From NCBI RefSeq assembly GCF_004116405.1, contig NZ_SDIC01000003.1, forward strand, positions 186,001 to 250,000: a stretch of DNA of 64,000 nucleotides. Reading direction: 5' to 3'. The notes below the pieces were generated by a model that was not told the DNA's origin, ran no database searches, and was given only the letters and a program-made list of their open reading frames with translations. The position numbers and the translations under genes are program-made. Source of the DNA: Halegenticoccus tardaugens (GTDB lineage Archaea > Halobacteriota > Halobacteria > Halobacteriales > Haloferacaceae). The stretch's first letter is position 1; the number at the start of each line of letters is the position of its first letter. Of the stretch, positions 52,711-60,483 are shown piece by piece.

Positions 52711-53856
52711 TCACAGGGCACGCGGTCGAAGCCGCTCTCGCTCGGCCGCGGTCAACCGGTACGGCGCGACCGCCTCCGCGACGCTTCCCTCCGGTCGACG
52801 GGACTGGTGCGCGTCGAGGAAGTCCGCGATCCGCTCCGCGGCGTACTCTTTCAGCTCCCCCGTCAGCAACGTCCCCTCGCGGTACTCCCGCGCGAGGCGC
52901 TCGACGGTCGCGTCGTCGTCCTCGAAGAAGTAAAACAGGAGCTGGTACGCCACGTCGACCGCCGGATCGCCGCCCTTCTCGCGGTGTTCGGCCACGTCCG
53001 CGCGACCGCCGGAGCGGGCGTACCGCATCACCTTCTCGCGCACCGTCTCGCGGTCGTCAGTGAGGAGGATGCTCGGCTCCTCGTCGCTGGTGCTCATCTT
53101 CCCCCCGCCGCCGCTCAGCCGGGGGAGGAACTTCGACAGGAGCGCGCCGGGTTTGTCGACGCCGTACCGCCGTTTGGCGGCGACGTCGCGCGAGACGCGA
53201 ACGTGCGGGTCCTGATCGACGGCGATGGGGACGAGCGTCGGGTGCCGCCCGCGGACGAGCTGCGGCAGGAGGAGGTGCGCGGTCTGGACCGCCGGGTAGA
53301 ACGAGAGCCCGACGTTCGGCGGCTCGCCGTAGGTCGCGTTCACCGTCGCCTGCGTGATCTCCTTCGCGAACGTCGCCGCGAGCGGGTAGATCACGTCCGC
53401 GTCCGCGGTGTCGACGACGATGCGCGTCCGCGCCGGATCGAACCCGACCGCGACGAGGTCGCGGACGTTCTCGCGGGTGTGTTCGCGTATCTCGTCGAAC
53501 GTGAGGTCCTTCGCGAAGTACTTCTCGTCGTCCGAAAGCGGCACGTAGACGTGCGCGCCCGTCTCCTCCTGGAGCCACTTCGCGAAGTAAAAGGGCAGGA
53601 TGTGCCCGAGGTGCATCGGCCCGGAGGGCCCGCGACCGGTCACGATCGACGTCGGCCGGCCGGCCGCCGCGGCCTCCGCGAAGCGGTCGACGTCGCGGCC
53701 GGCGTAGAACACCCGTCGGCGGAGCAGCGGGTGCGGGGGCCGGGGGAACTTCGAGAGCTGTTCGTCGGTCAGCGCGTCCGCGCCGAAGCGATCGAGGAGG
53801 CGGTCGTAGTCGACCTCGCCTTCGACCGCGTAGGGCGTGACGGTGAAATCTGGCAT
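52711..53856 (-). CDS. trpS: Tryptophanyl-tRNA synthetase
   Basis: The 381-residue class I synthetase charges tRNA-Trp. The HIGH motif is HLGH at 82-85 and the KMSKS loop KMSTS at 253-257, with DEKYFAKDLTF between, as in the archaeal/eukaryotic TrpRS group. ATG 53854-53856 sits six bases after a 13-bp-period tandem repeat. A ~255-nt leader upstream includes a Trp-rich short ORF and two exclusive hairpins, so tryptophan-responsive expression is suspected. Confidence 0.95.
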   Translation of the reverse strand: MPDFTVTPYAVEGEVDYDRLLDRFGADALTDEQLSKFPRPPHPLLRRRVFYAGRDVDRFAEAAAAGRPTSIVTGRGPSGPMHLGHILPFYFAKWLQEETGAHVYVPLSDDEKYFAKDLTFDEIREHTRENVRDLVAVGFDPARTRIVVDTADADVIYPLAATFAKEITQATVNATYGEPPNVGLSFYPAVQTAHLLLPQLVRGRHPTLVPIAVDQDPHVRVSRDVAAKRRYGVDKPGALLSKFLPRLSGGGGKMSTSDEEPSILLTDDRETVREKVMRYARSGGRADVAEHREKGGDPAVDVAYQLLFYFFEDDDATVERLAREYREGTLLTGELKEYAAERIADFLDAHQSRRPEGSVAEAVAPYRLTAAERERLRPRAL

Positions 53857-53861
53857 CGGTT

Positions 53862-53950
53862 GATCTGGTGGGTTGGACTGGTGGGCGGATCTGGTGGGTT
53901 GGACTGGTGGGCGGATCTGGTGGGTTGGACTGGTAGGCGGATCTGGTGGG
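53862..53950. repeat. 26-bp (2 x 13) tandem repeat in the trpS leader
   Basis: Three exact-length 26-bp units (53862-53887, 53888-53913, 53914-53939) plus 11 bases. Each unit is two 13-bp half-units, so CTGGTGG recurs every 13 bases at 53865, 53878, 53891, 53904, 53917 and 53943, with the variant CTGGTAG at 53930. On the trpS mRNA these read CCACCAG, complementary to the Trp-codon run CTGGTGG in the upstream leader ORF (54079-54085). Confidence 0.92.
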
Positions 53951-54027
53951 CCGAACCGGTCGAATAGCCGTCGAACACGACGGAGCCACAGAAGAACGGA
54001 GCGAGCGTCCGACCCGACCGCGCCGGG

Positions 54028-54111
54028 TTACGCCGCGACGCGGGCGAGGGCGGCACCCTCCGCTCCCGGAGGGGAGCGCCACCAGCGCCAGCGCGTGCCG
54101 CGGACGGGCAT
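54028..54111 (-). CDS. Putative Trp-rich leader peptide upstream of trpS
   Basis: A 27-residue frame M-P-V-R-G-T-R-W-R-W-W-R-S-P-P-G-A-E, then a short Ala-rich tail and TAA, is encoded on the trpS strand. Three Trp codons (residues 8, 10, 11) fall within four codons, unusual for so rare a residue. A TATA-like TCATATCG is centred about 30 bases upstream, so the ATG would be at or near the mRNA 5' end. The ORF ends 171 bases before the trpS ATG. Function as a stalling sensor is inferred. Confidence 0.5.
   Translation of the reverse strand: MPVRGTRWRWWRSPPGAEGAALARVAA
54056..54078 (-). promoter_or_regulatory. Two mutually exclusive hairpins in the trpS leader
   Basis: On the mRNA, CGCTCCC-CTCC-GGGAGCG (54061-54078) and CCCTCCG-GGAG-CGGAGGG (54056-54073) each form a perfect 7-bp stem with a 4-base loop. 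They share bases, so only one can exist at a time. The first begins immediately after the last Trp codon of the leader ORF. No T-run follows, so they are not a classic intrinsic terminator. Confidence 0.5.
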
Positions 54112-54137
54112 AGTCACCTCGAGGTACCCGGCCGGTC

Positions 54138-54147
54138 GATATGAGGG
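54138..54147 (-). promoter_or_regulatory. Predicted promoter of the trpS leader transcript
   Basis: The minus strand reads CCTCATATCG, preceded by GGCGAAA, a BRE/TATA-like arrangement. Its centre lies about 30 bases upstream of the leader ORF ATG and about 285 bases upstream of the trpS ATG, which would make a long leader, unusual in haloarchaea. The plus-strand acetyltransferase gene starts 81 bases further on. Confidence 0.4.
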
Positions 54148-54227
54148 TTTCGCCGACCGCGCCCCGTCGCGGCGGGTTTCGTCGCCACCGACACGAACTA
54201 CCTCCGACGGCTCGTCGGCACCGCCGA

Positions 54228-54677
54228 ATGACCGAAACCGAGATCCGCGAACTGAAGACGGAACCGGAGTGGCGCGCCGCGTTCCCCGTGATGAGACAGC
54301 TCCGAACCCATCTCGACGCGGACGAGTTCGTCTCGCTCGTCCGCGGGATGCGCGGCGACGGGTACCGACTCTTCGCGCTGGCCGCCGAAGGCGACGACGC
54401 CGGCGACCGGGAGGTCGTCGCCCTCGTCGGGGTCGGAATCTCGACGAACATGTACCACGGCAGGCACGCCTGGGTGTACGAACTCGTCACCGACGCGGAC
54501 CACCGATCGAAGGGATACGGGGGGCGCTTGCTCTCGTTCGTCGAGGAGTGGGCCGCGAAGGAGGGGTGCGAGCGACTCGCGCTCTCGTCCGGGCTGCAAC
54601 GCGCCGACGCGCACCGGTTCTACGAGGAGCGAGCGGAGATGGACCGGGCGAGCTACGTGTTCACGAAGCCGCTCTAG
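54228..54677 (+). CDS. GNAT-family N-acetyltransferase
   Basis: The 149-residue protein has the acetyl-CoA loop DADHRSKGYGGRLLSF near residues 84-99 (R-x-x-G-x-G/A pattern as RSKGYGG) and the C-terminal RADAHRFYEERA motif. Start ATG 54228 matches family length; a longer frame from 54141 is shadow. It is antisense to its neighbours, inserted between trpS and rio1. Its stop meets the rio1 stop tail-to-tail. Acceptor unknown. Confidence 0.87.
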   Translation: MTETEIRELKTEPEWRAAFPVMRQLRTHLDADEFVSLVRGMRGDGYRLFALAAEGDDAGDREVVALVGVGISTNMYHGRHAWVYELVTDADHRSKGYGGRLLSFVEEWAAKEGCERLALSSGLQRADAHRFYEERAEMDRASYVFTKPL

Positions 54678-55567
54678 CGTTCCGATTTCTCCGACCCGTC
54701 GAGGTCTGCTTCGGGATCCGGCTCCGCGTCGGTCACGTACTCGTACAGCGTGTCGTCGGTGACGTCGACGCCCTGTCGCGAGAAGAAGTTCGCCACGTTC
54801 GTACAGTCCCGTCGCAGAAACTCGTCGGCGTTCGGGTGGTGGACCGTGACGGCCTGTCCGAGGTCGATGATCACGAGTTCCCCGTCGTGGACGATCATGT
54901 TGTACTCCGAGAGATCGCCGTGGACCAGCCCCGCGCCGTGCAGCCGCCGCATGTACTCCCTGACGACTTCGTGCGCCGTCTCGGGGTTTTCGACTCGCAC
55001 TTCGGTGAGGCGGCGGGCGCGCTCTTCGACCAGCCCCACGAGCTCCATCACGAGGACGTTCCGCTCGACCGCGACGGGCTCGGGAACGCGCACGCCCGCC
55101 CGTCGGGCGCGGTCGAGGTTCGCGAACTCCTTTTGCGTCCACGCGAGGACGACTTCCTTCTTGTCGGAGGCGATCCCCTCGAATCGGGGGTCGCCTTCGA
55201 GGTAGTCGCGCATGTGCCGGAAGTTCGAGGCGTTGATGCGGTAGATCTTGACCGCGACGTCGCGCCCCTCGTCCCCGAGCGCCTCGTAGACGTTGGCCTC
55301 CTTGCCCGTCGAGATCGGGCCGCCGAACGCCTCGATGTGGCCGTCCTGGACGAGTTTGTAGATGGCCGCGAAGGTGGCGTCGTCGAAGACCGACTGTTCG
55401 ACCTTGAACTGATCGGCGTCCTTGATGCGCTTTCTGAACTCGTCGAACTCGCGATCCCGTCGTCGGGCGATGCGGTCGGCCTCCGTGTCGGAGACGTCGA
55501 TCTCCTCCCACTCGTCGCCGAACCCCTCGCCCGCTTCGGGGTCGACCAGGCCGAACTCGTCGGTCAT
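54674..55567 (-). CDS. rio1: Serine protein kinase Rio1
   Basis: The 297-residue atypical kinase acts in small-subunit ribosome maturation. The nucleotide loop is GGPISTGKEANVYEA near residue 72. Catalytic loop HGDLSEYN lies near residue 214 and the metal-binding IIDLGQAV near 230; an acidic C-terminal tail follows. ATG 55565-55567 is the family start. It lies downstream of aIF-1A, separated by about 110 bases. Confidence 0.95.
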   Translation of the reverse strand: MTDEFGLVDPEAGEGFGDEWEEIDVSDTEADRIARRRDREFDEFRKRIKDADQFKVEQSVFDDATFAAIYKLVQDGHIEAFGGPISTGKEANVYEALGDEGRDVAVKIYRINASNFRHMRDYLEGDPRFEGIASDKKEVVLAWTQKEFANLDRARRAGVRVPEPVAVERNVLVMELVGLVEERARRLTEVRVENPETAHEVVREYMRRLHGAGLVHGDLSEYNMIVHDGELVIIDLGQAVTVHHPNADEFLRRDCTNVANFFSRQGVDVTDDTLYEYVTDAEPDPEADLDGSEKSER

Positions 55568-55679
55568 CCGTTCGCCCGTCCGAACGCCCGGGATAAGAGA
55601 GGGGCAGGCGAGCGTTCGCTCGGTCGTTCGCAATCGATCGACGACGGCGCGGCGCGACGCGTGGCGGTGAACACGGCGG

Positions 55680-55964
55680 TTACTGGATGTGGCCTTCGCG
55701 GCGGAGTTGGTCGGCGTCGGCCTTCTCGTAGCGCCAGGTGATGTCGGCCTTTTCGTCCTGCCAGTCCCACGGCTCGACGAGCACCACGTCGCCCTCGCGG
55801 ATCCAGATGCGCTTTTGCATTCGTCCCGGGATTCGGGCGGTTCGCTCCGTCCCGTCCGCACAGCGCACTTTCACGCGGTTCGCGCCGAGCATGTTCGTCA
55901 CCGTCGCGAACACCTCGTCGTCGTCGGGCATTCGGAGGTCCCGCCTGCCTTCGTTCTCGCTCAT
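55680..55964 (-). CDS. eif1a: Translation initiation factor aIF-1A
   Basis: The 94-residue OB-fold factor starts [13 protein letters not shown] and contains [16 protein letters not shown] near residue 24 and [20 protein letters not shown] near 47, standard for aIF-1A. It binds the ribosomal A site during initiation. Its promoter (55983-56003) resembles that of the KH gene. rio1 follows on the same strand. Confidence 0.96.
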   Translation of the reverse strand: MSENEGRRDLRMPDDDEVFATVTNMLGANRVKVRCADGTERTARIPGRMQKRIWIREGDVVLVEPWDWQDEKADITWRYEKADADQLRREGHIQ

Positions 55965-55982
55965 GTGCGTGGGATTCGACCT

Positions 55983-56003
55983 CGCGACGTTTAACGTTTT
56001 TCG
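55983..56003 (-). promoter_or_regulatory. Promoter of aIF-1A
   Basis: The minus strand reads CGAAAAACGTTAAACGTCGCG, with TTAAA about 29 bases before the ATG. The CGAAAAACG-TTAAACG pattern is nearly the same as the KH-gene promoter. Confidence 0.55.
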
Positions 56004-56007
56004 ACCC

Positions 56008-57000
56008 CTAGTCCGTCGATCGAACCTTCTCGCGGCCGGGGGCGATCAACTCGTCGAGGTACTCCGCGAGCGCGCTCTTCGCGTCCGCCGGGTGGAGTTC
56101 GCCCGATTCGAGATCCGCCGCCAGCGACTCGTAGTCCTCGTAGACGAGGTCGCCGCCGTACTTCTCCGGGCGCTCGACGACGACCCGGTCGAGCCGGGGG
56201 AAGACGTGGTACTCGAAGAGCTGGAGCACCGGGTTCTCCCGGTCGTTGCCCTCGTCGTCCGGCTCGGGGTCGCGCGTCGGCGGGCAGTACGCCTTGTTCA
56301 CCTTCTCGCGTATGTCGTCGGTCGAGTCCTCCATGGAGATGGTGATCCCCTCCGACGAGGACATCTTGCCGACGCCGGTCGAGAGGTCCGCGATCAGCGG
56401 CGTGTGCAGGCACGTCGGTGAGGTCGCGCCGACGCTCGGCAGCGTGTCGCGGGCGAGCATGTGAACCTTCCGCTGCTCCATCCCGCCGATCGCGAGGTCC
56501 ACGTCGAGGTAGACGATGTCCAGCGCCTGCATCAGCGGGTACACCGCCTGCGACACCTTCACCGTCTCGCCGCTTTTGATCTCGGCCATCGCGCGCTCGG
56601 CGCGCGCCATCGACGTCTCCAGTTCGAGCGCGTGCAGGTCGAGCACGTACTCGCGATCGAACTGGAACTCGGAACCGAGGACGAACTCGGTCCTCTCCTC
56701 GTCGAGCCCGTACGCGACGAACTGCTCCTTCATCCGCGCCGCCGTCTCGGCGATCTCCTCGAAGGTTCCCTTGTCGTTGAGGTACGCGTGTACGTCCGCG
56801 AGGAGGACGGTCACGTCGAAGCCCGCCTCCTGTAAGTCGATGAGCTTCGTCGCCGTGAGCATGTGCCCGACGTGGAGGACGCCCGAGGGCTCGTAGCCGA
56901 CGTACGCTCGCTTGCCCTCCGGCGATTCGGCTAGCGCGCGCACCTCGTCCTCCGTGACCACCTCGGAGACGTTCCGGGTGATCCGCTCGTAGGCGTCCAT
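56008..57000 (-). CDS. tyrS: Tyrosyl-tRNA synthetase
   Basis: The 330-residue archaeal-type TyrRS charges tRNA-Tyr. It has [13 protein letters not shown] at 35-47 (HIGH equivalent HVGH), [28 protein letters not shown] near residue 150, and the loop VGKMSSSEG near 210. The ATG at 56998-57000 has a TATA-like TCATATCC about 30 bases upstream. The following ~296-base gap up to the DUF460 stop holds no gene that I can support. Confidence 0.96.
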   Translation of the reverse strand: MDAYERITRNVSEVVTEDEVRALAESPEGKRAYVGYEPSGVLHVGHMLTATKLIDLQEAGFDVTVLLADVHAYLNDKGTFEEIAETAARMKEQFVAYGLDEERTEFVLGSEFQFDREYVLDLHALELETSMARAERAMAEIKSGETVKVSQAVYPLMQALDIVYLDVDLAIGGMEQRKVHMLARDTLPSVGATSPTCLHTPLIADLSTGVGKMSSSEGITISMEDSTDDIREKVNKAYCPPTRDPEPDDEGNDRENPVLQLFEYHVFPRLDRVVVERPEKYGGDLVYEDYESLAADLESGELHPADAKSALAEYLDELIAPGREKVRSTD

Positions 57001-57296
57001 ACCCGTGTGGTCTTCGGGGGTCGGGATATGACTTCTGAAAGCGCGGCGCGCGACCCGCAGGTCCGCGGACCCACCGCCGCCGGACCAGACCCGGCGACGA
57101 CGGGCTTCCCGAGAGTTGAAGTACGAGAACGGGACCACCGACGTCCGTGATCGAGTGAGTCGCCGCGAAGCGAGTCGAGGCGGGTGCGCGGCACGCCGCT
57201 TCGCGGACGCCCGTGCCGCCTGTTCGCCCCCTTTGCGGTCCGTCCTCGCCGACGAACTCTCCCGCAGCGACGACGCGATACGACGCCGAGGGCCGA

Positions 57297-59270
57297 TCAG
57301 TCGCTCTGCCCCTCCCCCGCGCGGTGTTCGCTGATGATCTGGTCGACCATCGCCGTCTTCTGCTCGCGACGTCGCTCCTCGGCGCGAGCCTCCCAGTCCT
57401 CGATCGCGGCTTCGACCTCGGATTCGCGGGCGACGGCGAGCTCGTCGACCTCCTGAATCGTCACGTCCGCGGCCGGACCGACGGGGATCTCGCGGTCGAA
57501 CAGGACCTCGTCCGCCGCCTCCGAGAGGCCGCCATCGCGAAGCACGATCCGCGGCTCGGTCTCGGCGAGGAGTTCCGCCGTCCGCCAGCCCGCGCCGCTC
57601 GCGTCCCGGAGGTAGACCACGTCGCCCGACGCGAGTCCGTACCGCTCGTCGGCGGATTCGATCGCGCCCTTCGTGAACTGATCGACGACCTTGACCGGGA
57701 CGAGATCGCGCCCCTCGGCCACGTCGGCGAAGTTCGAGTGGTCGAGCTTCCACAGCGTCTTGAGGCGCGCGAACTTCGTCTCCAGCTCGTCCACCTGCTC
57801 GCGCTCGGCCTCCAGTTCGCGCTTCAGTCGGCCGTTCTCGCGTTCGAGGCGGTTCACCTCGCGCCGCTCGCGGGCCTTCCGTCGCTCCTCGCGGCGAGCG
57901 TCCGACAGTTCGCGTTTGAACTCCTCGATGCGATCGTCCCGATCTCCGAGCGTCTCCTTCAGGTCCTCGACGTGTCCCTCTAACCGGCCGACCTGGGCTT
58001 CGAGCCGCTTTATTCGCTTTTCCTCCTCGGTGAGTTCGCGCGGCTCGTGCTCGGTCTCCTCCGCCTCTGACTCTTCGTCCTCGGTCAGGTCGCGGAGCAC
58101 CGCCTCGACGGACTCGCCGCCGGCGACGACGCGGGCGATCACCTCGCCGCGGTCGAACTGCGGCGGGACCTTCCGCGAGACGCGCTCGAACTGATCCTCG
58201 TGCGCGTCGTACGCGAACAGCGCGGCCGCCATCGCGTCGCGTTCGTGATCGTTGTCGTACGCCTCGTTTCGCGTCCGGTGGAGCTTCTCGTCGATCGGGA
58301 GGTCGGACGACGGCTTCCAACCGGCGGCGTCGAAGCTCCGCCGAAACTTCTCGACCGTCTCCGGCATCGGGGTCACGTCGGCGGCGACGACGATCGGGCG
58401 GCCGCGCTCGATGAGCCACTCGATCACGTCCGCCGTGTCGGCCGTCCGCGACGAGTACACGTCGAGGACCGTCCCCTCCAGATCCACGACCGCGGCTGCG
58501 GTCGTCGTCCCGGGGTCGATTCCGACGACGACGTGATCGCGGCGCTTCACCAGCGGCTCGAACTCGATGCCGTCGCGTCGCTCGCGCTCGATTTCGATCC
58601 GGATGTCGCCCGACCGGCGATCGGACGCCGGGATCTCCTCGGGCGGGGCTTCGACCGCGAACGTCGCGTTCGCGTAGCCGCCGTACTTCTCGGTCACGTC
58701 GCGCTCGTACGACAGTCCGGCCTCCTTCAGCTTCGATTCGACCTCGCGGGCGGCGCTCTTCACGTTGCCGTGGATTCGCCGGGTGTAGCGGTCCTGACTC
58801 CAGCCGCCCTTGCCGGTCGAGCGCCCGCGGGAGACTTTCACCATCGTCGTGTCGGTGAAGGCGGACACCTCGTAGCCGACGTTCGCGGCGGCGAGTCTGG
58901 CGGCCGCCTCGGCCTCCTTCATCGGCTTTTTGCCGTAAGGGACGCCGTGTCTGGAGGCGACCCGCGAGAGGGGTTCCGGCCGCTCCGCGCCGGTCACCTG
59001 CACCAGCCTCGTCCGGTCGGGGAGCGAGCGGAGAAACCGGACGAGTGCGTTCTTGTCGGCCGCCAACTCGTACATGTTGTCCGTCGCGACGATGGCCGGC
59101 TCTTCGCGCGAGATGAGACGTTGCAGCTTTCGAAAGGAGACGACGTCACGATCGAGGTGTTCGTCTTCGAGGGCGACGAGCGCGTAGGACGGCGCATCGC
59201 CGCGGACGTCGCCGCTCTGAACGTCGACGCCGAACACCAACGAGTCGAGCGCACTCGTCCGGGCGTTCAC
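57297..59270 (-). CDS. DUF460 family protein with RNase H-like fold and coiled coil
   Basis: The 657-residue protein has an N-terminal segment (LDSLVFGVDVQSGDVRGDAPSYAL near residue 8), a central RNase H-like domain opening VVVGIDPGTTTAAAVVDLEGT near 257, and a long coiled coil at about 415-520. A beta-rich C-terminal region follows. The family is archaeal and of unknown function; a nucleic-acid-processing role is inferred. GTG 59268-59270 is supported by ATTTATCC centred 26 bases upstream; an earlier in-frame start at 59306 would overlap that box. Confidence 0.9.
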   Translation of the reverse strand: MNARTSALDSLVFGVDVQSGDVRGDAPSYALVALEDEHLDRDVVSFRKLQRLISREEPAIVATDNMYELAADKNALVRFLRSLPDRTRLVQVTGAERPEPLSRVASRHGVPYGKKPMKEAEAAARLAAANVGYEVSAFTDTTMVKVSRGRSTGKGGWSQDRYTRRIHGNVKSAAREVESKLKEAGLSYERDVTEKYGGYANATFAVEAPPEEIPASDRRSGDIRIEIERERRDGIEFEPLVKRRDHVVVGIDPGTTTAAAVVDLEGTVLDVYSSRTADTADVIEWLIERGRPIVVAADVTPMPETVEKFRRSFDAAGWKPSSDLPIDEKLHRTRNEAYDNDHERDAMAAALFAYDAHEDQFERVSRKVPPQFDRGEVIARVVAGGESVEAVLRDLTEDEESEAEETEHEPRELTEEEKRIKRLEAQVGRLEGHVEDLKETLGDRDDRIEEFKRELSDARREERRKARERREVNRLERENGRLKRELEAEREQVDELETKFARLKTLWKLDHSNFADVAEGRDLVPVKVVDQFTKGAIESADERYGLASGDVVYLRDASGAGWRTAELLAETEPRIVLRDGGLSEAADEVLFDREIPVGPAADVTIQEVDELAVARESEVEAAIEDWEARAEERRREQKTAMVDQIISEHRAGEGQSD

Positions 59271-59290
59271 GGCCGCGCGTAGGACGGCTG

Positions 59291-59300
59291 CGGATAAATA
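59291..59300 (-). promoter_or_regulatory. TATA element of the DUF460 gene
   Basis: The minus strand reads TATTTATCCG with its centre 26 bases upstream of the GTG start, implying a leaderless mRNA and fixing the start codon. Confidence 0.6.
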
Positions 59301-59429
59301 CCCCACGCCGACGGTGTAACTCTCCGCGGCGTGAACGGGGCCGCGAGCCGATCGGAGCGATCAGCGGAGCGTTCCCCGGAGATGCGGCGAGCCGTCACTC
59401 TTCGTCCCGAATCACCGCCTCGTCGGCGG

Positions 59430-60359
59430 CTACTCGGCGTCCGGGTACGGGATCTCGACCTTCTGGCCGTCGGCGGCGACGAACGACTCGCCGCCGAACG
59501 CGGCGGCGGCTTCCTCGGCCAATTTCGAAGCGTCGCCGGCGTAGCGCGAGGAGACGTGCGTCAGCGCGAGTCGCTTCGCGTTCGCCCGCGAGGCGATTTC
59601 CGCGGCCTCTCGAGCGGTCGAGTGGGCCGTCTGCCGCGCGCGGTCGGCGTCGTCGCTCGCGAACGTCGCGTCGTGGACGAGCAGGTCGGCGGCGGCGGCG
59701 ATTTCGACCGTCCCGTCGATCGGGCGCGTGTCGCCGGTGTAGACGAACGTCCGGCCGGGGCGGGGTTCGCCGACGACCTGCTCGGGGCGGATCGTGCGCC
59801 CGTCGTCCAGTTCGACGGGCTCGCCGCGGTGGAGCCTGCCGAACTTCGGGCCGACCGGGATGCCGAGTTCCTCGGCCCGCTCGCGGTCGAACCGACCGGG
59901 GCGGTCGTCCTCGACCAGCGCGTAGCCCACGGAGCGCGTTCGGTGTTCGGTGCGGTACGTTCTGACCTCGTAGTCGTCCGCGTGGAGCGCAGTCGTTCCC
60001 GGTCGGACCTCGTTGATCCGGACCGGAAAGCCCGGCTGGTGGCCGCCGGCGTGGACGAGCCGTTCGATGTGCGTTCGAGCGCCGGAGGGAACGTGGATCG
60101 CGAGCGGCTCCTCGCGGTCGTTGAAGCCCAAGCTCTGTATCAACCCCGGGATGCCGAGGATGTGGTCGCCGTGGAGGTGCGTGACGAAGATGTGAGAGAC
60201 GGCGAAGCCGGTGCCGAAGCGCATCATCTGCCGCTGGGTCCCCTCGCCGCAGTCGAAGAGCAACCGCTCGCCCTCGCGGTTGACGAGGATCGCGCTCGGG
60301 GCCCGCTCGGTCGTCGGGACCGCCCCGCTGGTTCCGAGAAACGTCACGCGCATCGACAT
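59430..60359 (-). CDS. rnz: Ribonuclease Z
   Basis: The 309-residue metallo-beta-lactamase enzyme removes tRNA 3' trailers, needed here since tRNA genes lack CCA. The start MSMRVTFLGTSGAVPT is typical, the zinc motif HLHGDH lies at 61-66, YTGDTRP near 206, and ALTHVSSRY near 270. A second ATG two codons in is an alternative start. It is divergent from the Rfc small-subunit gene. Confidence 0.95.
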   Translation of the reverse strand: MSMRVTFLGTSGAVPTTERAPSAILVNREGERLLFDCGEGTQRQMMRFGTGFAVSHIFVTHLHGDHILGIPGLIQSLGFNDREEPLAIHVPSGARTHIERLVHAGGHQPGFPVRINEVRPGTTALHADDYEVRTYRTEHRTRSVGYALVEDDRPGRFDRERAEELGIPVGPKFGRLHRGEPVELDDGRTIRPEQVVGEPRPGRTFVYTGDTRPIDGTVEIAAAADLLVHDATFASDDADRARQTAHSTAREAAEIASRANAKRLALTHVSSRYAGDASKLAEEAAAAFGGESFVAADGQKVEIPYPDAE

Positions 60360-60483
60360 ACTCGGAACCTACGGCGGCAGGGGTTTACGCGTGTCGAATG
60401 CCGCCGTCGCCGGAGCCCGCGAGGCTCGGGTCGCGACCCCCGAATCGACCGATTCTTACCTCGTGGCCGTCTACGCCGTTCCG

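Noticed and set aside
53862..53950. CRISPR-like array
   Set aside because: The units are directly adjacent with no unique spacers, and no cas genes are present in the window.
53836..53967. Trp-rich reading on the plus strand across the tandem repeat (many TGG codons)
   Set aside because: It is antisense to trpS, arises from the CTGGTGG repeat in several frames, and has no promoter or family similarity. It cannot be the trpS leader peptide.
54056..54078. Intrinsic terminator in the trpS leader
   Set aside because: The stems are strong but no T-run follows on the transcript strand, so simple termination is not supported; kept only as alternative hairpins.
57001..57296. Possible gene between tyrS and the DUF460 gene
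   Set aside because: Short frames here lack starts with promoter spacing and show no family pattern; treated as an intergenic region holding the tyrS promoter.
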